DNA of 64,000 nt from JBHGBM01 sp041946965 (GTDB taxonomy: Bacteria > Acidobacteriota > Terriglobia > Bryobacterales > Bryobacteraceae), in NCBI GenBank assembly GCA_041946965.1, contig JBHGBM010000017.1, positions 14,218 to 78,217 on the forward strand, read 5' to 3'. Shown piece after piece: positions 34,661-43,067 of the stretch (the stretch's first letter is position 1; each line of letters opens with the position of its first letter). The notes below the pieces were generated by a model. That model did no database searches and was not told the DNA's origin. It saw only the letters and a list, made by a program, of their open reading frames with translations. The position numbers were made by a program, and so were the translations under genes.

Positions 34661-37600
34661 AGTGGTTGTTCCTACCCGCAGTCATTGGAATGTTGATCTG
34701 TGCGGCGCTGCCGCAGTCGGCCGCGGCCGCTGACTGGCCCATGTGGCGGTATGACGCCGGAAGGACGGCTTCGTCTCCGGAAGAACTGCCCGCGCAACTT
34801 CATCCCCAGTGGATCCGGCAGTATTCGCAGCGGGAACCCGTTTGGGACGATCCGTTGAATCAGGACCTGATGCCGCTGGACCGCGTGTTCGAGCCGGTGG
34901 TGCTCGGCAACACCCTGTACATGGGCTTTAACGACCGCGACAAAGTCGTGGCGCTCGACATACGCACCGGCACGCAGAGGTGGGCCTTCTATGCCGACGG
35001 GCCGGTGCGCCTCCCGCTCGCCGGAAAGGGCAACCGCCTTTACTTCACCAGCGACGACGGCTATCTCTACTGCCTGGCCGCGGACACCGGCGCCCTGCTC
35101 TGGAAGTTCCGGGGAGGACCGGCCGGCCGCAAGATCCTGGGCAACAAGCGGCTGATCTCCACCTGGCCCGCGCGGGGCGGCGTGGTGCTGTACGAAGACG
35201 CGGTGTATTTCGCCGCCAGCATCTGGCCGTTCATGGGCACTTTCATTTACGCGCTGGACGCGGAGACCGGAAAGGTCATCTGGCGAAACGAAGGCACCGG
35301 CACGGATTACCAGCTCCAGCCGCACAACTCGCCCGCTTTCGCCGGAGTTGCGCCGCAGGGCGCCATGGTGGCCCTGGCGAACAAGTTGCTGGTCTCCGGC
35401 GGGCGTTCCGTGCCGGCCTGTTACGACCGGCGCACCGGCAAGCTGCTCTACTACCACCTGGCGGCGAACAACAAGACCGGCGGTGCGTTTGTGGCCGCCG
35501 ATGAGCGTCGCTTCTTTAATCACTACCGCGACCGCGACACGGACCTGTACGACACCGAAACCGGCAAGATGGTGGCGCGCAAGGTTGGCCGATACCCGGT
35601 GCTCTCCGAGGAGGCCTACTACACCTCCGGCGACTCGATCACGATCCGCGATCCGCGGGATCCCTCCAAGCCGCAATTCACGCTGAAAGTGGATGCGACC
35701 GGAGACCTGATCCGGGCCGGCTCGCGACTCTACGCGGCGGGAAACGGACAGATCACCGCCGTAGACCTTCTCGCGAACTCTCCCGGCCTGAAGACGGCAT
35801 GGGTGCGGAAAGTGAACGGCAAGGTGGAGAGGCTGATCGCGGCTAACGGCATGCTTTTCGCCGTGACACTGGACGGCAAGTTGATCGCCTTCGGCAAGGA
35901 GAGCCGTCCCGTAAGAACGCACGTGGCGAAAGCGGTTCCGCCGCAGATCCCGCCGCTGGCCGCGCAACAGGCCCGCGCCATTCTCGCACGAACGGGAGCG
36001 AAGAACGGCTACGCCCTGATGTACGGAGCCGGAACCGGAAACCTCCTTGCGGCCCTGGCGCGCGCGTCGGACCTCGATATCGTGGCCGTGGAACCTCGCG
36101 CGGAACGGGTGGCGGCGCTGCGCCGCCGCTTCGATGCCGCCGGGCTACTGGGAAAACGCATCCACCTGCTTCAGGGCACCCCCGATACGTTCGAGCCGCC
36201 GCCCTACATGGCGTCCCTGATCGTGCTCGCGGATGGAAGCCAGCGCTGGCAGAACGACGATTCGCTGAAGAAGATGGTCCGCTCGGTGAGGCCTTACGGA
36301 GGCAAGATCTGGCTGCCCGCCACCGCCGCGCGGCCGGCCTTCGTGAAACGGGTGCTGGGGAGCGGCGACGGCCCGAAGCTGACCGCCCGGACCCTGGCCT
36401 CGGGCGCGGTGGTGAGCAAAGACGGCCCGCTGCCCAAGTCCTCCAACTGGACGCACCAGTACGGCAACGTCGCCAACACCGTCAAGTCGGACGATGATCT
36501 GGTCAAGTTGCCGCTCGGGGTGCTCTGGTTCGGGGGCGTCTCCAACCTGGATGTCCTGCCGCGCCACGGCCACGGCCCGCCGGAACAGATCGTGGACGGC
36601 CGGCTGGTCATCGAGGGCGTGGACGGCATCAGCGCCCGGGACGTCTACACGGGCAGGCTGCTGTGGAAAGCGCCTTTGGACAGGTCGCACACTTTCGGCC
36701 TGTATTTCGACCAGACGCACCAGCCTGAAATCCCGCTGAAGGTGATTACCAACCAGCAGCATATTCCCGGCGCCAACGCGCGCGGAACGAATTTCATCGC
36801 GACTTCCGACTGGGTTTACGTGATTCAGGGAAGCCGCTGCCACGTTCTGGATATGGCGACCGGGGAGAAGAAGAAGGTGTTCTCGCTGCCCGCCGAAAAC
36901 GGCGCCGAGCCGCCCCAGTGGGGCTATATCGGCGTCTCCGGGAACCTGCTGATCGCGGGCAGGGACTTCGTGCCTTTCGCCACCGCATTCCCCGAGACCG
37001 CTCCCATAAGCGAGGCAAAAACGGGAGATTCGAGCCAACACCAACAGAAGAAGGCGAGCGTGTCCGCCGGTTACGACGTTACGTCCAGCAGAGCACTGGT
37101 GATCATGGACCGCCAGAGCGGCTCGACGAAATGGACCCTGAAGGCGCGCTACGGTTTCATCCATAACGCGATTACGGCGAGTGATAAAGTGCTGTACTGC
37201 CTGGACAAGCTGCCGCCGGCGCTCGAAAAGCGCATCCAGCGCCGCGGCCGCGAACTGCCCGCCAACTACCGCATGCTGGCGCTGGACCTGGAAACCGGGC
37301 GGGTGTTGTGGGAACGGAACACGGGCGTCTTCGGAAGCTGGCTGAGCTATTCCCAGGAACATGACCGCATCTTGCAAGCCACCCGGCCTTCCCGCGACAT
37401 GGTCACGGACGAGCCCGGCGAACGCATGGCGGTGTACGTGGCCTCGAGCGGAAAGCTGGTGTGGGACAAGCCGGTCAAGTACAACAATCCGCCGATCCTC
37501 TACCACGACGAAATCATCACCGACAACGCCGCGTACAAGCTGGCCACCGGGGAACGCAAGCTCAGCGCGGACCGGCTGACCGGAGAGGATATGCCCTGGA

Positions 37601-38409
37601 GCTACTCGCGCGGGTACGGCTGCAATTACAACATCGCCAGCGAACACCTGCTGTCTTTCCGTTCCGCGGCTGCCGGATTTTACGACCTGCTCGCCGACAG
37701 CGGCACGGGAAATCTCGGCGGCTTCAAGTCGGGGTGCACCTCCAATCTCATAGCCGCGGGCGGCGTGTTGAACGCGCCGGACTACACCAGGACATGCCAG
37801 TGCTCGTATCAGAACCAGACGTCGCTGGCGTTCATCCACATGCCGGAGCTCGAGTACTGGACAACCAACGACTTCAAGTGGAACGGCAAGCGCGTGCGCC
37901 GGATCGGCATCAACCTCAACGCCCCCGGCGACCGGGTTGCCGCCGACGGCACGCTTTGGGTGGACTTCCCCAGTGTGGGCGGAAAGTCTCCCGATCTCCC
38001 GATCCAGTTCGATGCGGCACAGACCCGCGCCGTCCGGCGGCACGCCCTCTCTTTGCAGCCGAATGGCTATGAGTGGGTGGCGGCCTCCGGGTTCGCCGGA
38101 CCGCTCAAGCTTGAAATCACGCTGGCCGAAAAAGCCGCGGACACCGCCGCGTACACCGTCAAACTGCACTTTGCCGAGATCGAAGACAAGAAGCCGGGCG
38201 AGCGGCTCTTCCATGTCCGGCTTCAGGACCGCGAGGTGCTGCGCTCCTTCGACATCGCCCGCGAGGCGGGCGGCGCGGACAAGCCCATAGTCAAGACTTT
38301 CACCGGAATCCCGGTGAAAGACACCCTTAACCTCGAGTGCCTGCCGGCATCTCCCGAGGCTGGATCGCCGCCCTTGCTGAGCGGCATCGAGGTCATCGTT
38401 GAGAACTAG
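34657..38409 (+). CDS. Exported PQQ-like propeller protein with internal methyltransferase-like domain and C-terminal malectin-like domain
   Basis: This 1250-residue protein has a GTG start overlapping the ATPase stop, with AGGAGGG 6 nt upstream. Order: signal peptide (LPAVIGMLICAALPQSAAA); first PQQ/BamB-type propeller (about 25-430; VVALDIRTGTQRWAF, IYALDAETGKVIWRNEG); a Rossmann methyltransferase-like domain (about 437-570) with motif I GYALMYGAGTGNLLAALA and acidic IVAVEP; second propeller (about 600-1040; VLDMATGEKKKVF, LALDLETGRVLWERN). Then comes a conserved-looking cysteine segment with CxC at Cys1047/1049 (TRTCQCSYQNQTSLAF), and finally a malectin-like sandwich (about 1138-1250; YTVKLHFAEIEDKKPGERLF). 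A methyltransferase fold inside an exported propeller is unusual, because SAM is not known in the periplasm. It may bind another ligand. Domain assignments are visual. Confidence 0.85.
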   Translation: MKWLFLPAVIGMLICAALPQSAAAADWPMWRYDAGRTASSPEELPAQLHPQWIRQYSQREPVWDDPLNQDLMPLDRVFEPVVLGNTLYMGFNDRDKVVALDIRTGTQRWAFYADGPVRLPLAGKGNRLYFTSDDGYLYCLAADTGALLWKFRGGPAGRKILGNKRLISTWPARGGVVLYEDAVYFAASIWPFMGTFIYALDAETGKVIWRNEGTGTDYQLQPHNSPAFAGVAPQGAMVALANKLLVSGGRSVPACYDRRTGKLLYYHLAANNKTGGAFVAADERRFFNHYRDRDTDLYDTETGKMVARKVGRYPVLSEEAYYTSGDSITIRDPRDPSKPQFTLKVDATGDLIRAGSRLYAAGNGQITAVDLLANSPGLKTAWVRKVNGKVERLIAANGMLFAVTLDGKLIAFGKESRPVRTHVAKAVPPQIPPLAAQQARAILARTGAKNGYALMYGAGTGNLLAALARASDLDIVAVEPRAERVAALRRRFDAAGLLGKRIHLLQGTPDTFEPPPYMASLIVLADGSQRWQNDDSLKKMVRSVRPYGGKIWLPATAARPAFVKRVLGSGDGPKLTARTLASGAVVSKDGPLPKSSNWTHQYGNVANTVKSDDDLVKLPLGVLWFGGVSNLDVLPRHGHGPPEQIVDGRLVIEGVDGISARDVYTGRLLWKAPLDRSHTFGLYFDQTHQPEIPLKVITNQQHIPGANARGTNFIATSDWVYVIQGSRCHVLDMATGEKKKVFSLPAENGAEPPQWGYIGVSGNLLIAGRDFVPFATAFPETAPISEAKTGDSSQHQQKKASVSAGYDVTSSRALVIMDRQSGSTKWTLKARYGFIHNAITASDKVLYCLDKLPPALEKRIQRRGRELPANYRMLALDLETGRVLWERNTGVFGSWLSYSQEHDRILQATRPSRDMVTDEPGERMAVYVASSGKLVWDKPVKYNNPPILYHDEIITDNAAYKLATGERKLSADRLTGEDMPWSYSRGYGCNYNIASEHLLSFRSAAAGFYDLLADSGTGNLGGFKSGCTSNLIAAGGVLNAPDYTRTCQCSYQNQTSLAFIHMPELEYWTTNDFKWNGKRVRRIGINLNAPGDRVAADGTLWVDFPSVGGKSPDLPIQFDAAQTRAVRRHALSLQPNGYEWVAASGFAGPLKLEITLAEKAADTAAYTVKLHFAEIEDKKPGERLFHVRLQDREVLRSFDIAREAGGADKPIVKTFTGIPVKDTLNLECLPASPEAGSPPLLSGIEVIVEN

Positions 38410-40936
38410 AACCACACGGCGCGCCCTCCCATGGGTCTTTGTACTCTGCGGCCTGCCCGGCGCCGCGCAGGGGCCGGAAAGCATCAGCCGCATGCTGGCG
38501 CCGGTCTACCCCCCGCTTGCCGAACAGATCGTGAGCGATTTCGAGTTGACACAGAAGCAGGGGACGGGCATCGATCTCGGCGGCGGTCCGGGCGACCTCA
38601 TCATCGAGCTGTGCAAAAGAACCAAATGGATGCACTGGGTCAACGCCGATGTTGACTCCAGGGTGTTTCCGGGATTCCTGCAAAGGGCGGAGGAGGCCGG
38701 ATTCAAGGGACGGGTCAGCGCCATGCTGGCCGATGCCCACGCTCTTCCCTTCCACGACGCCTTCGCCGAGTTCGTCGTTTCCAGGGGATCTTACCCGTTC
38801 TGGAAAAACAAGCGGAAGGCCTTCGGCGAGATCTACCGGGTGCTCAAACCGGGCGGGATCGCTTTCATAGGGCGGGGATTTTCGGCAAACCTTCCTCTCG
38901 AGGTGGCGCGCCAGGTCAGGGACCGGCAGAAGCGGAGCGGAAAGGAGCAGGTCTACGACCTGGATAAGGCCGCGGAGGAACTCACCGCCATCATGCGGTC
39001 GCTGGAGATTGAGGACTACAGGATCCGCATCCCCAGACGGGGCGAGGTCAATTACGGAATTTGGGTGGAGTTCCGGAAGCCGGCCAGGGGCAGGACGCCT
39101 CCCTCGCTGCTGGAGAGACCCAACCGTGAATCGGCCGGGCTGGAGCTTTCCACCACGGTGGTGGAGAAGTCCGAAATCGAGGAGCAGGGCGCCAAGACGC
39201 TGGTGGACGCGCTCCAGTTCGTGCCGGGCGCGTGGACCGAATCCCGCGGGCGAAAGGTCAAGCAGTTCGTGTCCTTCCGCGGCCAGAAGTACCCGTACCC
39301 GGAGTATGCCATCGACGGCGTCCTCTTCCGGGAGTTTCACGAGGTTCCGTACTTCCTCTCCTCCGCCGAAATGGAACGCGTCGAGGTGATGCGCTCCGGC
39401 GCGGCCATGCTCTCCGGCAATGCCGGGCTGGTGGGGCTCATCAACGTGGTTCCCAGAGAGTACCGCGAACGGGAAACCTCGGTGAAGCTGGAGTACGGCA
39501 GTCTGGGCTCCGCTCATGCGCGTGTTTCTCACGGCGGCCGCGCGGGAGGCTTTTCCTACGGCCTGGGCGTGGATGCGTACCGCACGGACGGTCCGGAGGG
39601 CCGGCACGGAGAGGAGCGCCTGGCGAACTACTACGCCGGCTTGAACTGGAAACCGTCCGATGCGCTGTCTTTCTCGACGCACCTGTTCCACATCGGCGGG
39701 CGCAGGAGCATGGTGCAGGCGCTTCCGCCCGCCACCCGCAGGCTCCAAACGGCGTTAGAGGCGTTCGATCCCGTCCGGAACAGCTTCGGCACGCTGAGCG
39801 CCCTGTACCGGCCCAATGAGCGGCTGTCCACGCAACTGCGGCTCGGCTACAGCGACCGCCACAACGTCGCCCTCGCCACAACCGGGACCCTGACAACCTC
39901 CACGCGCGATTGGGACCGCGAACTGACCGCCGGCGCGCTCCAGTCGATCGCCCTGACCGGCAGCAACGTGATGAGGGCTGGCGCCAATTACAACCACTGG
40001 ATCGCGCCGTACGGCAAGAGGTTTTACACCGGCCGGCGCTGCGACCTGGAAACCTACTCGCTCGCGGTTACCGACGAGCAGCGCGTGGGGGCTCTCACCC
40101 TCGACGGTGGACTGCGTTATCACAGGACCTACATCAACGAATACGGCGCGTTCAACATCGACGAAAACGCCAACCCCTATCGCAACGTTCCGGCCGCCGT
40201 CAACGTGTGGGAGCCCCCGGCGTGGTCGGGGAACCTGGGCGCTGCGTATTCCCTCAGCGGCAGCCTCTCCCTGGTCGGAAACCTCGCCGGCGGGACCGTG
40301 GAGCCGCGGCGGGGCACGCTGAATGCGGCCCTGGAGCCGCCCGGCAGCGAGCGGCGTTTGATGGCGGACCTGGGTTTCCGGCTCTCCGCCGCGCGCCTTG
40401 GCGCCGGAACCCTCTCGGGGTTCTTCGTGCAACGCAAGAACGGGATCGTTCTGAACGGCGGAATCAAGACCGTCAACGGGCGCCTGATGGAGTTGTACGA
40501 GAACCGCGACCAGGACTCGAAGGGCGTGGAACTCGATCTTCGCTCGCGCCGGTTCGGGAACAGTCTCCAGGTGTTCCTCAACGTCACGGTGATGTCCGGA
40601 CGGATCGAAAGCGGCGGCGCGATGCGGCGCGATCGCGAGATGCCTCGCGCCATCGCCGGCGGCGGCGTCTCCGCCTCCAGGTGGGGTTTCGACGGGAGCC
40701 TCTTCTGGAAATCCATCTCCTCGTACGAAAGCCTGCGGTTCGCCGAGCCTGCCGTCTATCAGCCGCTTGGCGGTTTCAGCGCCTTCGACCTGGTCCTGGC
40801 GCGGCGCATCGGAATGCGCAAGCAGACCCGCCTGTACGCCGAGGTAAGGAACGTGGCGGACAATGCCTACTCGACGGTCGTGGGCTACCCGGACTACGGG
40901 CGTCGTGCCATGATCGGCATGGAACACAAGTTCTAA
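38399..40936 (+). CDS. Exported methyltransferase-like domain fused to a TonB-dependent receptor
   Basis: This 845-residue protein has a TTG start overlapping the previous gene by 11 nt. A signal peptide (RRALPWVFVLCGLPGAAQ) is followed by a class I methyltransferase-like domain (about 30-225): motif I TGIDLGGGPGDLIIELC at residues 59-66, ADAHALPFHDAFAEFVVSRG, and IYRVLKPGGIAFIGRGF. A TonB plug starts near residue 245 (TTVVEKSEIEEQGAKTLVDAL, seen in part; GVLFREFHEVPYFLSSAEME, seen in part), then the barrel to the terminal Phe (AMIGMEHKF). There is no carboxypeptidase-regulatory domain, unlike the other three receptors. The methyltransferase-like part takes the place of a periplasmic N-terminal signalling domain. 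I know no characterised protein with this architecture. Confidence 0.88.
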   Translation: MRTRTTRRALPWVFVLCGLPGAAQGPESISRMLAPVYPPLAEQIVSDFELTQKQGTGIDLGGGPGDLIIELCKRTKWMHWVNADVDSRVFPGFLQRAEEAGFKGRVSAMLADAHALPFHDAFAEFVVSRGSYPFWKNKRKAFGEIYRVLKPGGIAFIGRGFSANLPLEVARQVRDRQKRSGKEQVYDLDKAAEELTAIMRSLEIEDYRIRIPRRGEVNYGIWVEFRKPARGRTPPSLLERPNRESAGLELSTTVVEKSEIEEQGAKTLVDALQFVPGAWTESRGRKVKQFVSFRGQKYPYPEYAIDGVLFREFHEVPYFLSSAEMERVEVMRSGAAMLSGNAGLVGLINVVPREYRERETSVKLEYGSLGSAHARVSHGGRAGGFSYGLGVDAYRTDGPEGRHGEERLANYYAGLNWKPSDALSFSTHLFHIGGRRSMVQALPPATRRLQTALEAFDPVRNSFGTLSALYRPNERLSTQLRLGYSDRHNVALATTGTLTTSTRDWDRELTAGALQSIALTGSNVMRAGANYNHWIAPYGKRFYTGRRCDLETYSLAVTDEQRVGALTLDGGLRYHRTYINEYGAFNIDENANPYRNVPAAVNVWEPPAWSGNLGAAYSLSGSLSLVGNLAGGTVEPRRGTLNAALEPPGSERRLMADLGFRLSAARLGAGTLSGFFVQRKNGIVLNGGIKTVNGRLMELYENRDQDSKGVELDLRSRRFGNSLQVFLNVTVMSGRIESGGAMRRDREMPRAIAGGGVSASRWGFDGSLFWKSISSYESLRFAEPAVYQPLGGFSAFDLVLARRIGMRKQTRLYAEVRNVADNAYSTVVGYPDYGRRAMIGMEHKF

Positions 40937-40994
40937 ACGCCACTGTATTAATCCCGTATTCCTCCGGTGCAAACCCGATAACCTTCGACAAGGC

Positions 40995-41023
40995 TTGAAA
41001 CGGAACTCAAAATCGCGCACAAT
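40995..41023 (+). promoter_or_regulatory. Sigma-70-type promoter of the DksA-like gene
   Basis: TTGAAA (40995-41000), a 17-nt spacer and CACAAT (41018-41023) lie 38 nt before the ATG at 41061. The ribosome binding site AAAGGAGGAG follows the expected start of transcription. A separate promoter means this gene is not part of the upstream five-gene unit. Confidence 0.6.
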
Positions 41024-41060
41024 GCCGTTCTGAGATTCCCGCGTTGAAAGGAGGAGAACC

Positions 41061-41450
41061 ATGGGCCGGACTGAATTCAGGCGCTACAAGGCGATGCTCG
41101 AAGCCAAGCAGGCGGAGCTTGCCGCCGATCTCCTTCATCGCGAAGAGATCGCGATCGAAAACGCCGCGGATGCGCTGGACCAGGTACAACTCGCGGGCGC
41201 GCGCGAGCTGGCCATTCGCAACCTGCACCGGGAATCCGTTCTCTTGCGCAACATCCGCCTGGCGCTGGCGCGGCTGGAGGATGACAGCTACGGCGTGTGC
41301 CTGCGCTGCGAGTGCGAGATCAACGCCAAGAGGCTGAATGCCGTGCCGTGGACCCCCTACTGCATCCGCTGCCAGGAAGCCGCCGATCGGGACGAGTTCG
41401 ACAGCGATTCCCGGGATATCGCCTCGGAGTTGCTGTTCCGCGCCGCCTGA
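41061..41450 (+). CDS. DksA/TraR family zinc-finger transcription factor
   Basis: This 129-residue protein starts at an ATG after AAAGGAGGAG. An N-terminal coiled coil (about residues 5-75) is followed by the C4 zinc finger CLRCECEINAKRL...YCIRC near residues 84-110. DksA proteins insert the coiled coil into the RNA polymerase secondary channel and work with ppGpp. The canonical tip residues (DxxDxA) are not obvious: the middle reads IENAADALDQVQLA, where acidic residues could play that role. It is a stand-alone gene with its own promoter. Confidence 0.92.
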   Translation: MGRTEFRRYKAMLEAKQAELAADLLHREEIAIENAADALDQVQLAGARELAIRNLHRESVLLRNIRLALARLEDDSYGVCLRCECEINAKRLNAVPWTPYCIRCQEAADRDEFDSDSRDIASELLFRAA

Positions 41451-41561
41451 GTTCTTCCCTCCTCGCGTTTGCGCCCGGCCCGCTGAACGAACAGCGTGGT
41501 GAAATAGCAAGAGCCACCGATGTGCGCGGATGTGCGTCCGTGGCCAAAACAAGAGGAAACC

Positions 41562-43064
41562 ATGAAGCGGATTCTGACGTTCCTGACCTTCTCGACCCTG
41601 GCGGCGGCCCAGACCAGGCCGCTCGTGCTCAGCCGGTCCGAATACGAGGGCCGCGTCCACGGGGCCTGGATGGGCCAGGTCATCGGCACGCTGGCCGGTC
41701 TGCCGTTCGAGGGCAGGCCGGCCTCCAGCCCGCTGGTCCGGGTGGAGACTTTCAACAAACCCTACCAGTCCGCGCCCATTGACGACGACTACTACTACGA
41801 GTATCTGGCGCTGCTCGGGTTTGAGAAGTACGGCATTGGCATGACCGCCGATCAACTCGGCCAGGTGTGGAAGGAGCACGGCGCGGGCGCGTTCGGCTCC
41901 AGCAACGAGGCCCGCATTCAACTGGCGAAGGGCGTGCCGGGCAGCCAGTCCGGTCACCCACGTTACAACCGCTACTGGTGGACTATCGGGCCGCAGTTCA
42001 GCGCCGATATCTACGGTATGATCGCTCCGGGCGATCCCAATCTGGCCGGCCGGCTGGCTCGCACATATGGTCACGTCAACGGTTACGCGGAGGGAGCGGA
42101 CGGAGCGGTGTTCATCGCCGGGATGGTCAGCCTGGCTTTTCGCGAGAGCGATCCGAAGGCGGTGGTGCGCCAGGCCGCGCGCCTGATCCACCCCGCTTCC
42201 CCCTACCGCCAGTGCCTCGACATGGTGATTTCCATGGCGGAGAAGGGCGCCCCTCCCGAAAAGGTTTTCCGCGCCGTGGAAGACCGCTGGCGCCGCCAGT
42301 ACGACCGCGTGAACAACGGCGTCGCCAACGGCGGACTGGTGGCCGCCAGCGTCTGGTTCGGCGGGGGCGACTACCTCGAAACGGTCAACCTCGCCTTCCG
42401 TGCGGCCGACTTCTCCGACGCCGACTGCAACGCCGCCAACGCCGGGGCGGTCGCCGGCGCCCTGAAGGGGATCAAGGCGCTCCCGGCGGCCCTGGCCGAC
42501 CCCCTTCACGACCGCATTACGGGCGCGAGAATGGGCCGGCTGGAATTGAAGTTCCCGGTGGACGAGAGCATCTCCGGCATTGCCCGCCGGGTGGCCGCCG
42601 TCGGACTCAAGATGCTCGCCGCCCACAACGCCAGGGTGTCCGATGCGGGCATCACGGTTCCCTATCGCGCGATCGCGACGCAGCCGGCGGAGTTGTTCCA
42701 GGCGGCGGACTACATGCAGTACTGGAATCCCGACTGGAAACTCGAGCGCGCCGCGATCGGCGAAACCTACCTCGACGGCGACGTGCTGATCACCGGCCCT
42801 GCCGCCGAAAGCAGCGGCGTGCTGCTGCGCCGCCGCGCAAAACTCGGCCCCAATCCCGGCCTGGAGATCGAAGCCGGCGCCGGCGAGAGCCGCGGATGGC
42901 TGCTTGAGGCCACCGTCAACAACGAGAAGATCCTGGAGCGGCGCATCGAGGGTCCGGGCGTGAAGATCGAAGCGGATCTCTCCCGCTTCAGCGGGCAGGA
43001 GGTCGAGCTTCGCCTCTTCCAGCGCGGTCCGTCCGCGCGTTGGAAGGGCATCCGGCTGCGATAG
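41562..43064 (+). CDS. Exported ADP-ribosylglycohydrolase family protein
   Basis: This 500-residue protein starts at ATG 41562 (MKRILTFLTFSTLAAAQ, a signal peptide); the 14 residues upstream in frame are not signal-like. The N-terminal two thirds match the DraG/ARH fold: GRVHGAWMGQVIGTLAG, the metal-binding IDDDYYYE near residue 73, GAVFIAGMVSLAF, and a late DADCNAANAGAVAGALKG replacing the usual DTDT stretch. The Thr-to-Cys/Asn changes in that last metal motif may alter Mg binding. A C-terminal beta-rich region (about residues 400-500) is extra. Family members remove ADP-ribose; an exported one may act on nucleoside-like or other glycosides. Its 3' end lies 3 nt from the convergent GH30-like gene. 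Confidence 0.85.
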   Translation: MKRILTFLTFSTLAAAQTRPLVLSRSEYEGRVHGAWMGQVIGTLAGLPFEGRPASSPLVRVETFNKPYQSAPIDDDYYYEYLALLGFEKYGIGMTADQLGQVWKEHGAGAFGSSNEARIQLAKGVPGSQSGHPRYNRYWWTIGPQFSADIYGMIAPGDPNLAGRLARTYGHVNGYAEGADGAVFIAGMVSLAFRESDPKAVVRQAARLIHPASPYRQCLDMVISMAEKGAPPEKVFRAVEDRWRRQYDRVNNGVANGGLVAASVWFGGGDYLETVNLAFRAADFSDADCNAANAGAVAGALKGIKALPAALADPLHDRITGARMGRLELKFPVDESISGIARRVAAVGLKMLAAHNARVSDAGITVPYRAIATQPAELFQAADYMQYWNPDWKLERAAIGETYLDGDVLITGPAAESSGVLLRRRAKLGPNPGLEIEAGAGESRGWLLEATVNNEKILERRIEGPGVKIEADLSRFSGQEVELRLFQRGPSARWKGIRLR

Positions 43065-43067
43065 CGC

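Noticed and set aside
36145..38493. 782-codon minus-strand open frame
   Set aside because: It lies opposite the PQQ-propeller gene and lacks any family motif; an antisense shadow.
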